A stretch of DNA of 32,197 nucleotides from Prorocentrum cordatum (GCA_963575745.1 CAUYUJ010019082.1:771626-803822), one strand, 5' to 3'. Shown: positions 10,382 to 21,039, counted from the stretch's first letter. The notes: generated from the letters alone by a model not told the origin. Made by a program: numbers and translations.

Positions 10382-10956
10382 CGCCGCGGAGGCCCGCTGA
10401 CGGCAGTGTCGTCCCTGCGGGCCCGCTAAGTTTCAGTGAACCGAGACGCCTGCGGGCCCCTCCGCCCGTCCTCCTCCTCCCCCTGCGGCCGCTCCTCGGA
10501 GCGTTGCTTCCCGTGTCTTCCCTGCCCTGCTGCACCCCCATCCTGGCCCGCCCCTACAGAGCGCCGTAAGGATGCAAGGGCCTTGGCGGCATGGCATCTG
10601 TTGTTTATCCAGCTCCCCAGCTTCGGAACGGAAAGCGTAGGATGTAAGGGCACCCTTTGGCAAGGTAAGCATCCTGACTCTGCGCCTTGCCTGCGCCGTG
10701 GGCCGAGTGCGACGGATGGCGACGAAGGGATGACGGAGGACTATGTTCCTATCTGTACGCAAGGTGCCGTGCACTGCACAGGCCAGAATGTGGCGCCTGT
10801 CCCATTACGAGAACGGAGGCGACGCCGCCAGCGCGCGACTGTTGCAGTCCAAAGTCAAACAAGTGGCAGCTCCACGGGGACAGGAACGTGCGGGCTGGCT
10901 CCTGCGTCGGAGCGGTCGAATTATGTTGCAGCCTGTGCTCAAGCCTGTGCTCTGTT
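10382..10956. other. Intergenic; no gene recognised
   Basis: Between the kinase 5' end and the stop of the next minus-strand gene. ORFs here are compositional shadows. It contains CTGTTGCAG at 10839 and CTGTTTCAG at 10952; the latter overlaps the stop codon of the gene at 10957. I cannot define a promoter or a poly-A site. Confidence 0.4.
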
Positions 10957-13900
10957 TCAGCCTGTCTTCGGCTTCTTCTTCTTCGAGGCCGAGGAGTCGT
11001 CTGAGGACGAGGAGTCTGAGGTCGAGGACGCGTCGGCGTCGCGCTTCTTACCCTTCTTACCGTTCTTATGTTCATCCTTCTTGTCCTTATTCTTATTATC
11101 CTTCTTGTCCTTATTATTGTCCTCCTTCTTGCCCTCCTTCTTGTTGTCGTCCTTCCCCCCACCCGTCGGGTCCTCCTTCGGGTCCTCCTTTGCCAGGCGC
11201 AACTGCACAGGGCGTGCAAGCAGGTCCTCGTTCACGAACACCATGGCGCTGCTCCCGAGCATGGCCTCGACGGCACGCCCCACGAGAAACGGCTCGAGCA
11301 CCTTCGCGTGGTGGTCGTCGAAAGCCAAGGCCAACACACTGCGCCCGCTCTGGATGCAGCCGCGCATGCCTGCGCCGCCCGCAGGCGTGCCGAAGTGCAC
11401 CCACCTGGGCTTCACCGCCTCGTGGCAGAGCTCCTTGAGGAGCTCGATGTCGTCGTCGTGCGGGAACCACGGCACCTCCGTTCCCGTGAGCTGGCGGTAG
11501 AGCTTCCGATGCTTCACGGCCGCAGTCACGAGGGCCTTCTCGGGGCGGACGGCTGTTGCAGCTTCGTCGCGCGCCTCGGCGCCACAATCAGCGCCCTCGT
11601 CCTCCTGGAGAGGGTGGCAGTACCCCAGCTTCTCTCGCTCCTCGGCCTCCACCTCGGCGACGCACTGGCCGACCATGCTGGCCAAGCTGGTCTCCCGAAC
11701 CTGCTTGGGCACGAGGGCGTGGCTCTTCTGCGGCAGGACAGGCACGTTCCTCATCACTTCGCTGAAGAGGGGGCTGCCCGCGTCCACTAACTGCCTGATA
11801 TTGGCCATTTGCTTCGGCTTCCTCCCCTTGTAGCAGAGCAACATGACCTCGTGCGAGCGCGAGTTCGCCAGGCCTCGCTGCCTCTGGAAGTGGCCGTACT
11901 GCTGCATCTGCTTCGTGTTGTAGGCGAGGTGGTATGTGACCGTGCGGAACTTGTTTGCGACGAGGATCTTCTGGATCTTCGGGAGGTTCGACTGCGCGCG
12001 GCCCGTCAGCACCCACGGCACGTCCCGTCCACCGACCATCAGCGGTTCCAGGGACTTCAGGTAGCGTGTGAAATCCTGCTCGTCCAGCGCGGGCTCACGG
12101 TGCGCGAGGCCTTGCCCCTCGAAGACGCAGCACAACTTCGCATTCTTGACATCGTAGAAGCCCATCACTAATGCATTATCTGTGAGGTTCTGGTATAGGC
12201 GTGTCATAGTAACCGAAGCGTTGATATCCATGGCGCTGCCCTCCGCCGTGATCATGACGACCCGCGTATCCAGCACGGTAGAGCACTGCTGCTCGCACAG
12301 CGCCTTGAAGTTATTCACGTCGCTCGGGGAGACGTCGATCTTCTTCTTGTCCTCGGAGGCCGCCTCCGCTGTTCCAGCGCCGCCCGCTGTTGCAGCACCG
12401 ACCGTGTCGCTGTCTGCAGGCTTTTCCTCTGACGGTTCCTGGGGGTTTCCCACGAGGGAGTCGTGCGCGATCTGGAACTTCTCGAAGAACCTCTTGTTCA
12501 CTCGCACGCTCCTGTGGAACTTGTCCACGTTGTAGCGCTCGGCGCACGGCTGGGTGAGGTCGCCAGAGATCTCCTGCTTGTAGAATTCCTGGCCTATTTC
12601 GAGGAAGTGTCATCGCCAGGCGCAGCGCCTCGGTCGGCAGTGACTGCACCCAGGTCGGGTCCTTGTCAGGCCCCTCAGTCTTCTCGAAGAACTTGAGCGG
12701 CGAGTCGAGGCATTGCCTCGCCATGACCATGACTTTTCTCTCGGCGGCGTTCTCCTGTGTGTCTGTTGTTTCAGTGCTGTTGCAACCAGTGCTCCCTTTG
12801 AACAAGTCTGGGCACTGTTTCAGAAAGTTCGCCACGTACTTCTTCGCCCACAAGATCTCGCCCACTACCTGGCCGATGGTGGAGGCGCTGTACGGGTCCT
12901 TCACGCTCTTCCGCCACATCCGCGTGTACAGGCTTTCCAAGACGTACCCCAGCGAGGTAGCGTCCGTCTTCGCGATGATCGTCCCAAGCTGTGTGGGCCT
13001 GTCCAGCAGATTGTCTCGCCCCCAACGGTTCACGGCGGCATCCAAAAGCAGCAATGCCCCCGGGCACTTTTCGAGAGCGAGCCAGTTGATCATGTGCGTC
13101 TTGACGGTCCTCAGGGTAGGGCAGTGCATAAGTCACCACTTTATGTTTTTTCTCCAACCACGCCTGCACCTTCTCTGCCGAGGGGTTCCCGCCACCTGGC
13201 CCGCCGCTCTTCAAGATTTCCGCCGCACGTGCCACGATGCGCATGAGGTTCTGGTTCTCGACCCCGAGGACATCGCGCAGGCGCTCGTGGCGGGCTCTCT
13301 GGTTGACAGGCCACTTGAACTTGTTCTCCTCGACCTCCTCAGCCGCGCGCCCCGGGATCAGCACGAAATCGAAGGGCCAATCCAGAATCAAGTCCTCCAC
13401 CGCTTCTACGGCCTGCCTGTTGCCTTCCTCTTTCGCCTAGTAGTAGGCCAGCCAGACAGCGTTGACCACGACGTCACTGCCCAAACGCTTGAACTTGCCG
13501 ATCTCGGGCACAGCGGTCTGGTTCACGTTGGTGATCATGATGGGGACCTCGAACCCTTTCTCAACCTGCTTCGGGATGTTCCAACGCCTGCCACCCTTGA
13601 CCTTGCTTAGCGTCTCCACGATGCGCCGCTGTGGGTTACCCTGGGCTGTGCACTCGACGTCGCCAGCGCCCTCAAGAGAGTCGTTCGCTGTTTCAGCCGC
13701 GTCGTCCGTCGGCACGTTCCGCATGAACGTGTCCGCAGCCACGTTCTCCACCTTGCCCGCCGTGATATTCTCCTCCAGGAAACTGTTGTCGATGGGCGCC
13801 GTATACGCCAGGTTCAGATAGGCATTCCTGCGCTCGCCCTTCTCGTTGCACTCCTCGATGATCCTGGCGAGCTTCTCCTGCAAAGGAGTTCTCTCCTTGC

Positions 13901-14160
13901 TGTCCAGATTCGAGATCTTCTTCGACTGGCCCTCCTGCGACTTGTCTGGCTTCTCCCTCTTCGGCTTCTCGGCCCTCTCGGCGACGCGCTTCGGAACGGT
14001 CTTGAGAAGCCGTTTGAAGTCAATCTCGATGAGGGGGGGAAACCTTGTCGGCCCAGAAGTCCTTGAACGGCTGCGCCGCGAAGCCGCTCGTCGCGCTCAG
14101 GCGGGCTGGTTCAGCTGCGGGCTGGCCGTTCCGCCTCGCGCGCCTGTTGCAGGTCGGGCA
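10957..14160 (-). CDS. Large conserved-looking protein, possible permuted methyltransferase fold
   Basis: One gene is pieced from minus-strand frames ending at TGA 10957-10959. The last 523 residues are in one frame. The N-terminal part (about 14100-13440) includes PFKDFWADKVSP and a Lys/Glu-rich segment. A C-terminal core has SRSHEVMLLCYKGRKPK, then WVHFGTPAGGAGMRGCIQSG and SVLALAFDDHHAKVLEPF. The order H-E-x-x-L-x-x-x-K-G followed by a G-x-G-A-G loop and an acidic strand end recalls permuted N4/N6 amino-methyltransferases, but no DPPY motif is visible. This is inference only. The tail is Lys/Asp/Ser-rich, like a nuclear or nucleic-acid-binding tail. Frame breaks occur at a G7 run (14033-14039) and near 13115 and 12600, each repaired by one base, plus an in-frame TAG at 13437-13439. 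It could be a pseudogene or carry assembly errors. The start is uncertain. Confidence 0.6.
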
Positions 14161-14420
14161 GGAGCCGTGGTGGGAATGGAATTGGGCAATGGTGGAAGAA
14201 CAGGGGCCGTTGTAGCCGATGGAACGTCCAGAGGGCGGATAGGAAGCAGAGCGAAAATAGCCGCAACCAATTCTAGACGAACTCACGGATGTCGGAAGTC
14301 GCCCATTCCCTCGAAGCAATGCGAAGATTAATGCATTTTCAGCGAGCGAGGGCGCCAAGAGCCTGTCGAGTTCTCCCCAGATGGCCTACCAGCTCTCGAT
14401 GGGTGGGCCCAGAGATTTTG

Positions 14421-14560
14421 CAAGACCCCAACGGCACCAAGAAATTCTAACTACCCTAAGGGCCTCAAGAGGAGATCCCAGAAATTCTATCTCCCCACAG
14501 GGCCTCAAGAGAGATTGCCAGAAATTCCTCGCCCCTCAGGGCGTCAAGAGGAGATCCCAA
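14421..14560. repeat. Minisatellite, 40-bp period, about 3.5 copies
   Basis: The words GGCCTCAAGAG (14461, 14501, and GGCGTCAAGAG at 14540) and GAAATTCT (14441, 14481, 14521 with one change) recur every 39-40 bases. It lies upstream of the methyltransferase-like gene. No coding role is seen. Confidence 0.8.
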
Positions 14561-14599
14561 TCTTCAACACACTCACTTTTTGAGTCCCAGTAGATCCAG

Positions 14600-15170
14600 A
14601 ACCCCATAAATCTGTTATGCTTTCGAGATTCGCTGCCAGGCCGAAGGTTTCGACTGACTGCGCTAGCCGATAGAACAGAGAACAGCTACAGCGCGCCCCC
14701 CCTCCCCCCCCGCCCTCGCGGCGGACAGCGTCGGATAATTCATGTAGTCGGGGGGGGGGAGCCCTGGGGGGGCCTGGAGCCATGGGGCGTTGATCCGATC
14801 GGCATAAGCCCGACACTTGCGCAAACGTCCAGTGGTGCCAGTGGGGGGGGGGGGGCGCGCGCTGCGGGGCGGGGGATGAGACGGCGCGCATGCTGCAGCC
14901 CACGCGGCCTCGCATCGAGCGCGCGCGTGGCATCGGGCCGACGGACCGTGGGAAGCAGCCGCGGGGGCGGCGTCCTGCAGGGCACAGAATGCAGATGAGG
15001 CCTAAGGATTAAGGGCGAGTCGGGTCGGGTCGTCGTCGCGTCGTCGTCGTCGTCACGGTCGTCGTCACGGTCGTCAAAATTTCTGATCATATCGCCTCGC
15101 CCCCATCTCCCCCCACCTCTCCCCCCCCCCCCCCCATCTACTCCAGAGCGCGGCGCGCGGCGGGCCCTCA
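14600..15170. other. Low-complexity C/G runs and CGT triplets; no gene
   Basis: Contains runs of C or G near 14698-14710, 14749-14760, 14845-14856 and 15120-15135, and a short GTC/CGT triplet tract near 15027-15072. ORFs across it are Pro/Ala/Arg-rich shadows. Nothing recognisable. Confidence 0.5.
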
Positions 15171-15175
15171 CCGCA

Positions 15176-16606
15176 CTAACAGCACGCAAAATCGCGTTTA
15201 GTTTTGGGGTGGTGGCCGACGCGCATGCGAAGAAGGTTGCGCCTGCCATAGTGATCACCGCGGATCCCTGAACAGGGCGCGCAGAGCTTCCTGGAACATG
15301 CACGCTCAGAGAAGCCGCCGCACACGGTGCAGATGTCAACGCTGCGATAGCGGGCCATCGCGCGGCTGCTGTGGCACCCGAGCGCGCCAGCCGCGAGGGG
15401 CAAGATCCGGCGGAAGCGCGGTGCGATCCACGGCGCAGTGGCTGGCCAGCCGAAGTCGGCGGCCTCAGACCCCTCGGGCACCTCCAAGGCTTGCCCCGCT
15501 GGTGCCGGCGAAGGCAGCCCAGGCTGCCCAGGCTGCACAGCGACAGGAGGAGGCTGCCCAGCGGCAGCGACAGGAAGTGCTGGGGGTGGGAGTGGGAGTG
15601 CGGCCCCGGCGCCACCCGGAGCTGCAGCGGCGCCAACAGGGCCTGCGGCCGCTGCGCCACCACCACGAGCAGCTGGCACATGAACCGCATGCTGGAACAC
15701 GGCGGCGGCCCCCGGGGCGCGCTGGTCGTCGCCGCCGCCGCCCACCGCGACTCCATCTCCATTGATGGTCACACCGCCCACCGCGACTCCATCTTCATTA
15801 ATGGTCACGCGAGGCTGGAGCTGGATGTGAATCGTCGTCGACGGCCCGGATGCTGCCATCGCGGCCATCGCGGCGAACGTCGACGCCGCGTGGGCGCCTG
15901 AGTCCGAGGCGGGGGGGGGGTGCCTGCTCAGGCTGAGGAGGAGTGCAGCCGAAACACTGGACCTTCGCACTGCAGACGGCTGAGGCTGAGGCAGCGACAC
16001 CGACGGACGGTGACGACGACGACGGGTCACGGGCCATGGGCCACCGGCCACGGGGGAGACCGTCGGACCGTCGGGGGGCGCCGCGCGATGACTCATCTGC
16101 GAGGGCCCTCCGTCGGGAGGCCCCTCGACCACTCGGCCCTCCCGACGGGGGTCGACAGCCAGGGCCCGAGAATCCGAAGTGCGAAGTGCGAGAGGGTCCC
16201 AGCAGGGAGGAGGAGGATTAGGATGAGGATCAGGATGATCAGGATGAGGATGATGAGGATTTTGAAGAGGAGTCCGACCCTGGGGAGTCCTCGGACCTCG
16301 GACCTCGGACGAGGGGAGCGGCGGGGCAGGGGTGGGGGGCATGGGGAATGAGGAGGCGAGGGCGACAAGGGAGCGGGCGGCGGAGGGGCAGGAAGAGGAG
16401 AGTAGCAGAGAGAATGGGGAGGAGGGGCCTTGCAATTTGGCAATTGGGTCCTTCCGGGATTCGCATGGTGCCCCCCCTTCCTCATCCCCCCCCACTGGGC
16501 CCCCCGCCGCTCCTCTACTCCTCCTCCACCCCCGTCCTGCTGAGGCCGCCTCAGGCCCGAGGACTCCTCGTCCGCCGGACTCATCCGCAATCCCCATCCG
16601 CATCAT
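15176..16606 (-). CDS. Pro/Ala-rich ORF with Cys-rich C-terminus, hypothetical
   Basis: A 476-residue open frame ending at 15176. The N-terminal 200 residues are Pro/Ser/Arg-rich and may be non-coding or 5' UTR, so the start is not supported. The middle has a 12-residue tandem repeat, VTINEDGVAVGG then VTINGDGVAVGG, encoded by a 36-bp DNA repeat (15742 and 15778). The C-terminus has Cys in the pattern C-x2-C-x7-C-x4-C-x2-C (DICTVCGGFSERACSRK, then LCAPCSG), which could bind zinc. It ends with a basic segment and ACC. I do not recognise the family. An intron could split the Ala-rich and Cys-rich parts. Confidence 0.35.
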   Translation of the reverse strand: MMRMGIADESGGRGVLGPEAASAGRGWRRSRGAAGGPVGGDEEGGAPCESRKDPIAKLQGPSSPFSLLLSSSCPSAARSLVALASSFPMPPTPAPPLPSSEVRGPRTPQGRTPLQNPHHPHPDHPDPHPNPPPPCWDPLALRTSDSRALAVDPRREGRVVEGPPDGGPSQMSHRAAPPDGPTVSPVAGGPWPVTRRRRHRPSVSLPQPQPSAVRRSSVSAALLLSLSRHPPPASDSGAHAASTFAAMAAMAASGPSTTIHIQLQPRVTINEDGVAVGGVTINGDGVAVGGGGDDQRAPGAAAVFQHAVHVPAARGGGAAAAGPVGAAAAPGGAGAALPLPPPALPVAAAGQPPPVAVQPGQPGLPSPAPAGQALEVPEGSEAADFGWPATAPWIAPRFRRILPLAAGALGCHSSRAMARYRSVDICTVCGGFSERACSRKLCAPCSGIRGDHYGRRNLLRMRVGHHPKTKRDFACC

Positions 16607-16704
16607 CCCTGGTCCACTGGTCGGCCCCTCGCGGACGCGACGCGGGATGGAAGGGCGCTGTGCGTTTCCGAAGCGGCGCCAGTTAGCGGACCAGAGCCGC
16701 GCTG

Positions 16705-16945
16705 GAGCTCTAACATCGTATGTTAGAGCTCCAATGGAGCTCTAACATAGCATGTTAGATTATGTTAGATCTCCCTGGGAGCTCTAACATCGCATGTTAG
16801 AGCTCCCAGGGAGCTCTGAGGCGGCGGCGGCGGCGGCGGGTAGGTTAGAGCTACCAGGGAGCTCTAACATAGCATGTTAGAGCTCCCAGGGAGCTCTAAC
16901 ATGCTATGTTAGAGCTCCCATGTTAGAGCTCCCTGGGAGCACTGA
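16705..16945. repeat. 32-bp palindromic repeat cluster plus GGC tract
   Basis: Alternating inverted half-units with SacI-type GAGCTC cores, interrupted by a GGC tract near 16819-16839. The stretch 16817-16968 recurs with few changes at 20517-20658, including the exact end word TACCGAGCTCCAACGGAC, so it was copied as a block. Confidence 0.9.
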
Positions 16946-17019
16946 CGTACCGAGCTCCAACGGACCTCCGACATCGGCTACCAGACGCCCATGCGAGGTC
17001 ACTTGTCCTGCTGCTGAAC

Positions 17020-17830
17020 TCACTGGTCCTGCTGCTTGTCCTGCTGCTTGAGTTCCTCCGCTTTCTGATCGAGCTCCCCGACTTTCATCTGCAGGTCCTG
17101 GAGCGCCTGTCCCTGTGCCCGCAGGAGGTCCAGAATCTGATCCATCGTCTCGTCCATGTTCTGTGCCATAAGGTTTGGAACAGCGTTGGTCAAGAAATTG
17201 AGCATCGTGGTGATAACGGTGGTTAGCCCGTCCTGCTGCTGCTGCTGCGTAAGCTTCTGCTGCCACTGCTGTGCTCCTGCTGTTGCAGCTCCTGATGTTA
17301 CAGCTCCTGGTGACGCAGCTCTTGAGCTTTTCCAGTTTTTTCCAAGTGCTCTCTCCTGCAGCTGTTCCAGCTTCTTGCTGATGGCCTTCACTTTGCCATT
17401 GCTCTCTGCTCTCTCTGCTCTTGAGCTTGGGCTTCTTCGACGACCTCCAATCATCCGCTTCATCGTATTTCCGCTTCGGGGCGTAGCTCGAGTGGAGCAC
17501 CACAGCGTTCATGATCTTAGAGCACCATGCGGCCTTCTTCTCATCAGAACCCTGTGGACAAGCATTATGCCACCAGAGATGCTTATTCGTTGCATTCTTG
17601 ATGTGGTCCGCCGAAATCTGGCGCGCCGGGGCTGCCCATTTCTCGCGCGGTAAACAAAACCACCAGGGCTCCTTAGGTTCCCCACTCGTCTTCGAAACGT
17701 ACTCGCGAACTTCTAGCCATGGCGCATCAATGGGCCCAGTGTCAGGGTCCATGATGACGGTTTCTGGACATGGGCCAGGCCCCCCGGCGCTGGCCCCCAT
17801 TTCTGACATGGCAGCCTGCAGGCGCTGCAA
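17020..17830 (-). CDS. Duplicated coiled-coil protein, copy A
   Basis: The minus strand encodes MDPDTGPIDAPWLEVREYV, then EPWWFCLPREKWAAP, HLWWHNACPQG and a Lys-rich KKPKLKSRES segment. From about 17420 the likely frame shifts by one base in an AG-rich stretch (AGAGAGAGC) to SNGKVKAISKKLEQLQE and a long Gln/Leu helix (QQKLTQQQQQDGLTTV, DQILDLLRAQGQALQDLQ), ending at 17020-17022. The helix suggests an oligomerising coiled coil. Copy B keeps a C-x2-C (WFCSACDKWA) where this copy reads WFCLPREKWA, so a possible zinc site is lost here. The frame opens with TTG (17830); an internal ATG follows seven codons later. It lies between palindromic repeat clusters. The function is unknown; a mobile-element passenger is possible. 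Confidence 0.55.
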
Positions 17831-17979
17831 GAAATGCCTTGAGCCGAAGTGCTTGCGCTACAGGAGAGCCGGGTGATCTGATGAATGGAACCAAGAAGGG
17901 TCCAGGAGGCTATTTTGTGGGTTCCCGAGGGGCAGGGCGATTTGAGGGATCCCCCTTCGTTGATCGATTTCCCTCACAT

Positions 17980-18395
17980 GGTAGAGCTCCCAGGGAGCTC
18001 TAACATGGCGCGTTCGAGCTCCCAGGGAGCTCTAACATGGTAGGTTCGAGCTTCAGGGAGCTCGAACAAGGTATGTTAGATCTCCCTGGGAGCTCTAACA
18101 TAGGATGTTAGAGCTCCCGTGGAGCTCTAACATGCTATGATAGAGCTCCCGTGGATCTCTACCATGGCATGTTAGATCTCCCATGGAGCTCTCACGTGCT
18201 ATGTTAGAGCTCCCACGGAGCTGTAACATGCGATGTTAGAGCCCCCAGGGAGCTCTAACATACTCTAACATGCTATGTTAGAGCTCCGCGGGAGCTCTAA
18301 CATGCCATGTTAGAGCTCCCTGGGGGCTCTAACATAACATGTTAGAGCTCCCTGGAGCTGTAACATGCCATGTTGGAGCTCCCTTGGAGCTCCAC
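17980..18395. repeat. 32-bp palindromic repeat cluster
   Basis: About a dozen units of the GAGCTC / TAACATG family with single-base variation in each palindrome. It runs directly into the GCC-linked satellite. Confidence 0.9.
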
Positions 18396-18409
18396 ATTCC
18401 CGCCGCCGC

Positions 18410-19576
18410 CGCCTCTGCCCCTTAACCGCTTTGCAATCAATGCGTCACGGTTAAGACCCCCCTCTCGCCAGGGGGGCCTTAACCGTTGCGCAATCGATTG
18501 TCAAACGGTTAGGCGCTCCGCCGCCGCCGCCGCCACACCTTAACCGTTTCACAAATCGATTGCGCACGGTTAAGACCCCCTCTCGCCAGGGGGGAACCTT
18601 AACCATTGCGCAATCGATTGTGAAACGATTAAGCGCCGCCGCCGCCGCCGCCGCCGCCCCTTAACTGCCGTGCAATCGACTGCGCAACGGTTAAGACCCC
18701 CCTCTCGACAGGGGGGCCTTAAATGCTGCGCAAACGATTGTGAAACGGTCGGGCGCTCCGCCGCCGACGCCGCTGCCGCCTCCGCCCCTTAACCGTTTCA
18801 CAATCGATTGCGCAACGGTTTACCCCCCTCTCGCCATGGGGGGGTCTTAACCGTTGCGCAGTCGATTGTGAAACAAAGTGCCGCCGCCGCCGCCGCCGCC
18901 GCCGCCGCTGCCGCCGCCGCCCCTTAACCGTTCCAACAATCGATTGCGCAACGGTTAAGACCCCCCTCTCGCCAGGGGGGCCTTAACCGTTGCGCAATCG
19001 ATTGTCAAACGGTCAAGCGCCCCGCCGCCGCCGCCGCTGCCGCCGCCGCCCGTGAGCCGTTCGCAATCGATTGCGCAACGGTTAAGACCCCCCTCTCGCC
19101 AGGGGGGGGGTCTTGACCGTTGCGCAATCGATGGAGGACGGTTTTTTTTTACGCGCCGCAGCCTCCGCCGCCGCCGCCGCCGCGCTCCGCAACCGCTTAG
19201 CCGTTTCACAGTCGATTGCGCAACGGTTAAGACCCCCCTCTCGCCAGGGGGGCCTTAACCGTTGCGCAATCGATTGTCAAACGGTTAAGCGCTCGCCGCC
19301 GCCGCCGCTGCCGCCGCCGCCCCTTAACCGTTTCACAATCGATTGCGCAACGGTTGAGGCCCCCCCTCTCGCCAGGGGGGACCTTAACCGTTGCGCGATC
19401 GATTGTGAAACGGTTAAGGCCTTAACCGTTGCGCGATCGATCGAATCCTGGCTAAGACCCCCCCTACGAGGAGGGGGTCTTACCAGGATTCGATCGATCG
19501 CGCAACGGTTGAGACCCCCTCCTCTCCAGGGGGGGGTGCCTTAACCGTTGCGCAATCGATTGTGACACGGTTAAGG

Positions 19577-19607
<31 letters not shown>

Positions 19608-19735
19608 GAGCGCTCGACCGTTTCACAATCGATCGCGCAACGGTTAAGACCCCCCCCTGGCGAGAGGGGAGGGGGTCTTAACCGTTGCAATCGATTGTGA
19701 AACGGTTAAGGGGCGGCGGCGGCGGCGGCGGCGGC
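18410..19735. repeat. GCC-linked inverted satellite with ATCGAT cores
   Basis: The unit of about 120-145 bp is a GCC-triplet tract, then CTTAACCGTTTCACAATC-GATTGCGCAACGG, a spacer GACCCCCCTCTCGCCAGG with G-run, then the reverse-complement element CTTAACCGTTGCGCAATCG..., and again GCC. Each unit is therefore an inverted repeat around a C-run/G-run hairpin. Eight or so units begin near 18420, 18535, 18660, 18786, 18923, 19050, 19195 and 19322. From 19384 on the order reverses, and the triplet tract reads GGC (19575 and 19710). ORFs at 18955-19544 are spurious. Confidence 0.9.
19424..19510. repeat. Near-perfect 87-bp palindrome at satellite turn-point
   Basis: The left arm from AACCGTTGCGCGATCGATC through AATCCTGG to a C-run pairs with a right arm ending GATCGATCGCGCAACGGTT. 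About 38 bases pair on each side with a single one-base bulge, and the loop is about 10 bases (CCCTACGAGGA region). It sits exactly where the GCC arrays turn into GGC arrays. Confidence 0.85.
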
Positions 19736-20905
19736 GGGTTAGAGCTCCCAGGGGGCTCTAACATAGCAAGTTAGAGTATGTTAGAACCCCGCGGGGCCTC
19801 TAACATGTCATGTTATAGCTCCCTTGGAGCTGAAACATGTAATGTAAGAGCTCCCAGGGAACTCCCTGGCACCTCTCACCTAGCATGTTAGACCTCCCAG
19901 GGAGCTCTAACATGGCATGATAGAGCTCCAGGGAGCTCTAACATGTTATGTTGGCACTCCCAGGGAGCTCTAACATGGCATGTTATAGTATGTTATAGCT
20001 CCCTGGGAGCTCTAACATCGCATGTTAGAGCTCCAGTGAAGCTCTAACATAGCATGACATATTATGTTATAGCTCCCTGGGAGCTCTAACATCGTATGCT
20101 AGAGCTCCGTGGGAGCTCTAACATCGTATGTTAGAACTCCGTGGGAACTCTAACATGTCATGTTATAGCTCCCTGGGAGCTGAAACGTGTCATGTAAGAG
20201 CCCCCAGGGAACTCCCTGGCACCTCGAACCTAGCATGTTAGACCTCCCAGGGAGCTCTAACATGGAAAAATACAGCTCCAGGCAGTTCCAACATGTTACG
20301 TTGGCACTCACAGGGAGCTCTAACATGCCACGTTAGAGCTCCAACGGAGCTCTAACATAGCATGTTAGAGTATGTTAGAGCTCCCTGGGAGCTCTAACAT
20401 CGCATGCTAGAGCTCCACTAGAGCTCCAATGGGGCTCTAACATAGCATGTTAGATTACGTGGGAGCTCCCTGGGAGCTCTAACATCGCATGTTAGAGCTC
20501 CGTGGGAGCTCTAACACGGCGGCGGCGGCGGGTAGGTTAGAGCGACCAGGGAGCTCTAACATAGCATGTTGGAGCTCCCAGGGAGCTCTAACGTGCTATG
20601 TTAGAGCTCTCATATTAGAGCTCCCTGGGAGCTCTAGCATACCGAGCTCCAACGGACCCCTAACATAGCATGTTAGGGTATGTTAGAGCTCCCTGGGAGC
20701 TCTAACATGGTATGTTAGAGCTCCGTGGGAGCTCTAACATGCTCGAACATGCGATGTTAGAGCTCCCAGGGAGCTCGAACATGGCTTGTTAGAGCTCCAA
20801 CGGAGCGCTAACATAGCATGTTAGAGTATGTTAGAGCTCCCCGGGAGCTCTAACATGGCATGTTAGAGCTCCGTGGGAGCTCAAACATGGCATGTTAGAG
20901 TTCCC
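19736..20905. repeat. 32-bp palindromic repeats in a ~350-bp higher-order repeat
   Basis: The basic 32-bp unit is organised into larger blocks. The sequence AACATGTCATGTTATAGCTC starts matching blocks near 19804 and 20154 (350 bp apart), each followed by the same series of variants: a GAACTCCCTGGCACCTC-type word, CATGTTAGACCTCCC, then a GTTGGCACTC word. A third block begins near 21450. The stretch 20517-20658 repeats 16817-16968. Confidence 0.85.
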
Positions 20906-21039
20906 AGCCTCCTCGTCGGAAGCGGTCCCCTCGACTGGCTGGGATTAGGGTTGGTTTAGGTTGGTGTTTTTGATGTGTTTTTGATGTGATTATGGTCTTT
21001 CCTGTTGCTTGATGTTTTTTGATTGTGATTCTGACGATG
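20906..21039. other. T-rich unique stretch
   Basis: A short T/G-rich interval (GGTTTAGGTTGGTGTTTTTG, TTGATGTTTTTTG) unlike the GC-rich surroundings. It has no ORF of note and could be the AT-rich core of an inserted element. Confidence 0.4.

Noticed and set aside
11068-11790. Plus-strand ORF with hydrophobic start
   Set aside because: The Leu/Val/Ile start is the antisense of the Lys/Asp-rich tail of the minus-strand gene.
18955-19544. ORFs within the GCC-linked satellite
   Set aside because: They arise because the satellite has few stop codons. The translations are repeats of the DNA unit with no domain.
20946-20966. Telomere-like word (GATTAGGGTTGGTTTAGG)
   Set aside because: Only one imperfect TTTAGGG-like copy with no tandem array, so not an interstitial telomere.
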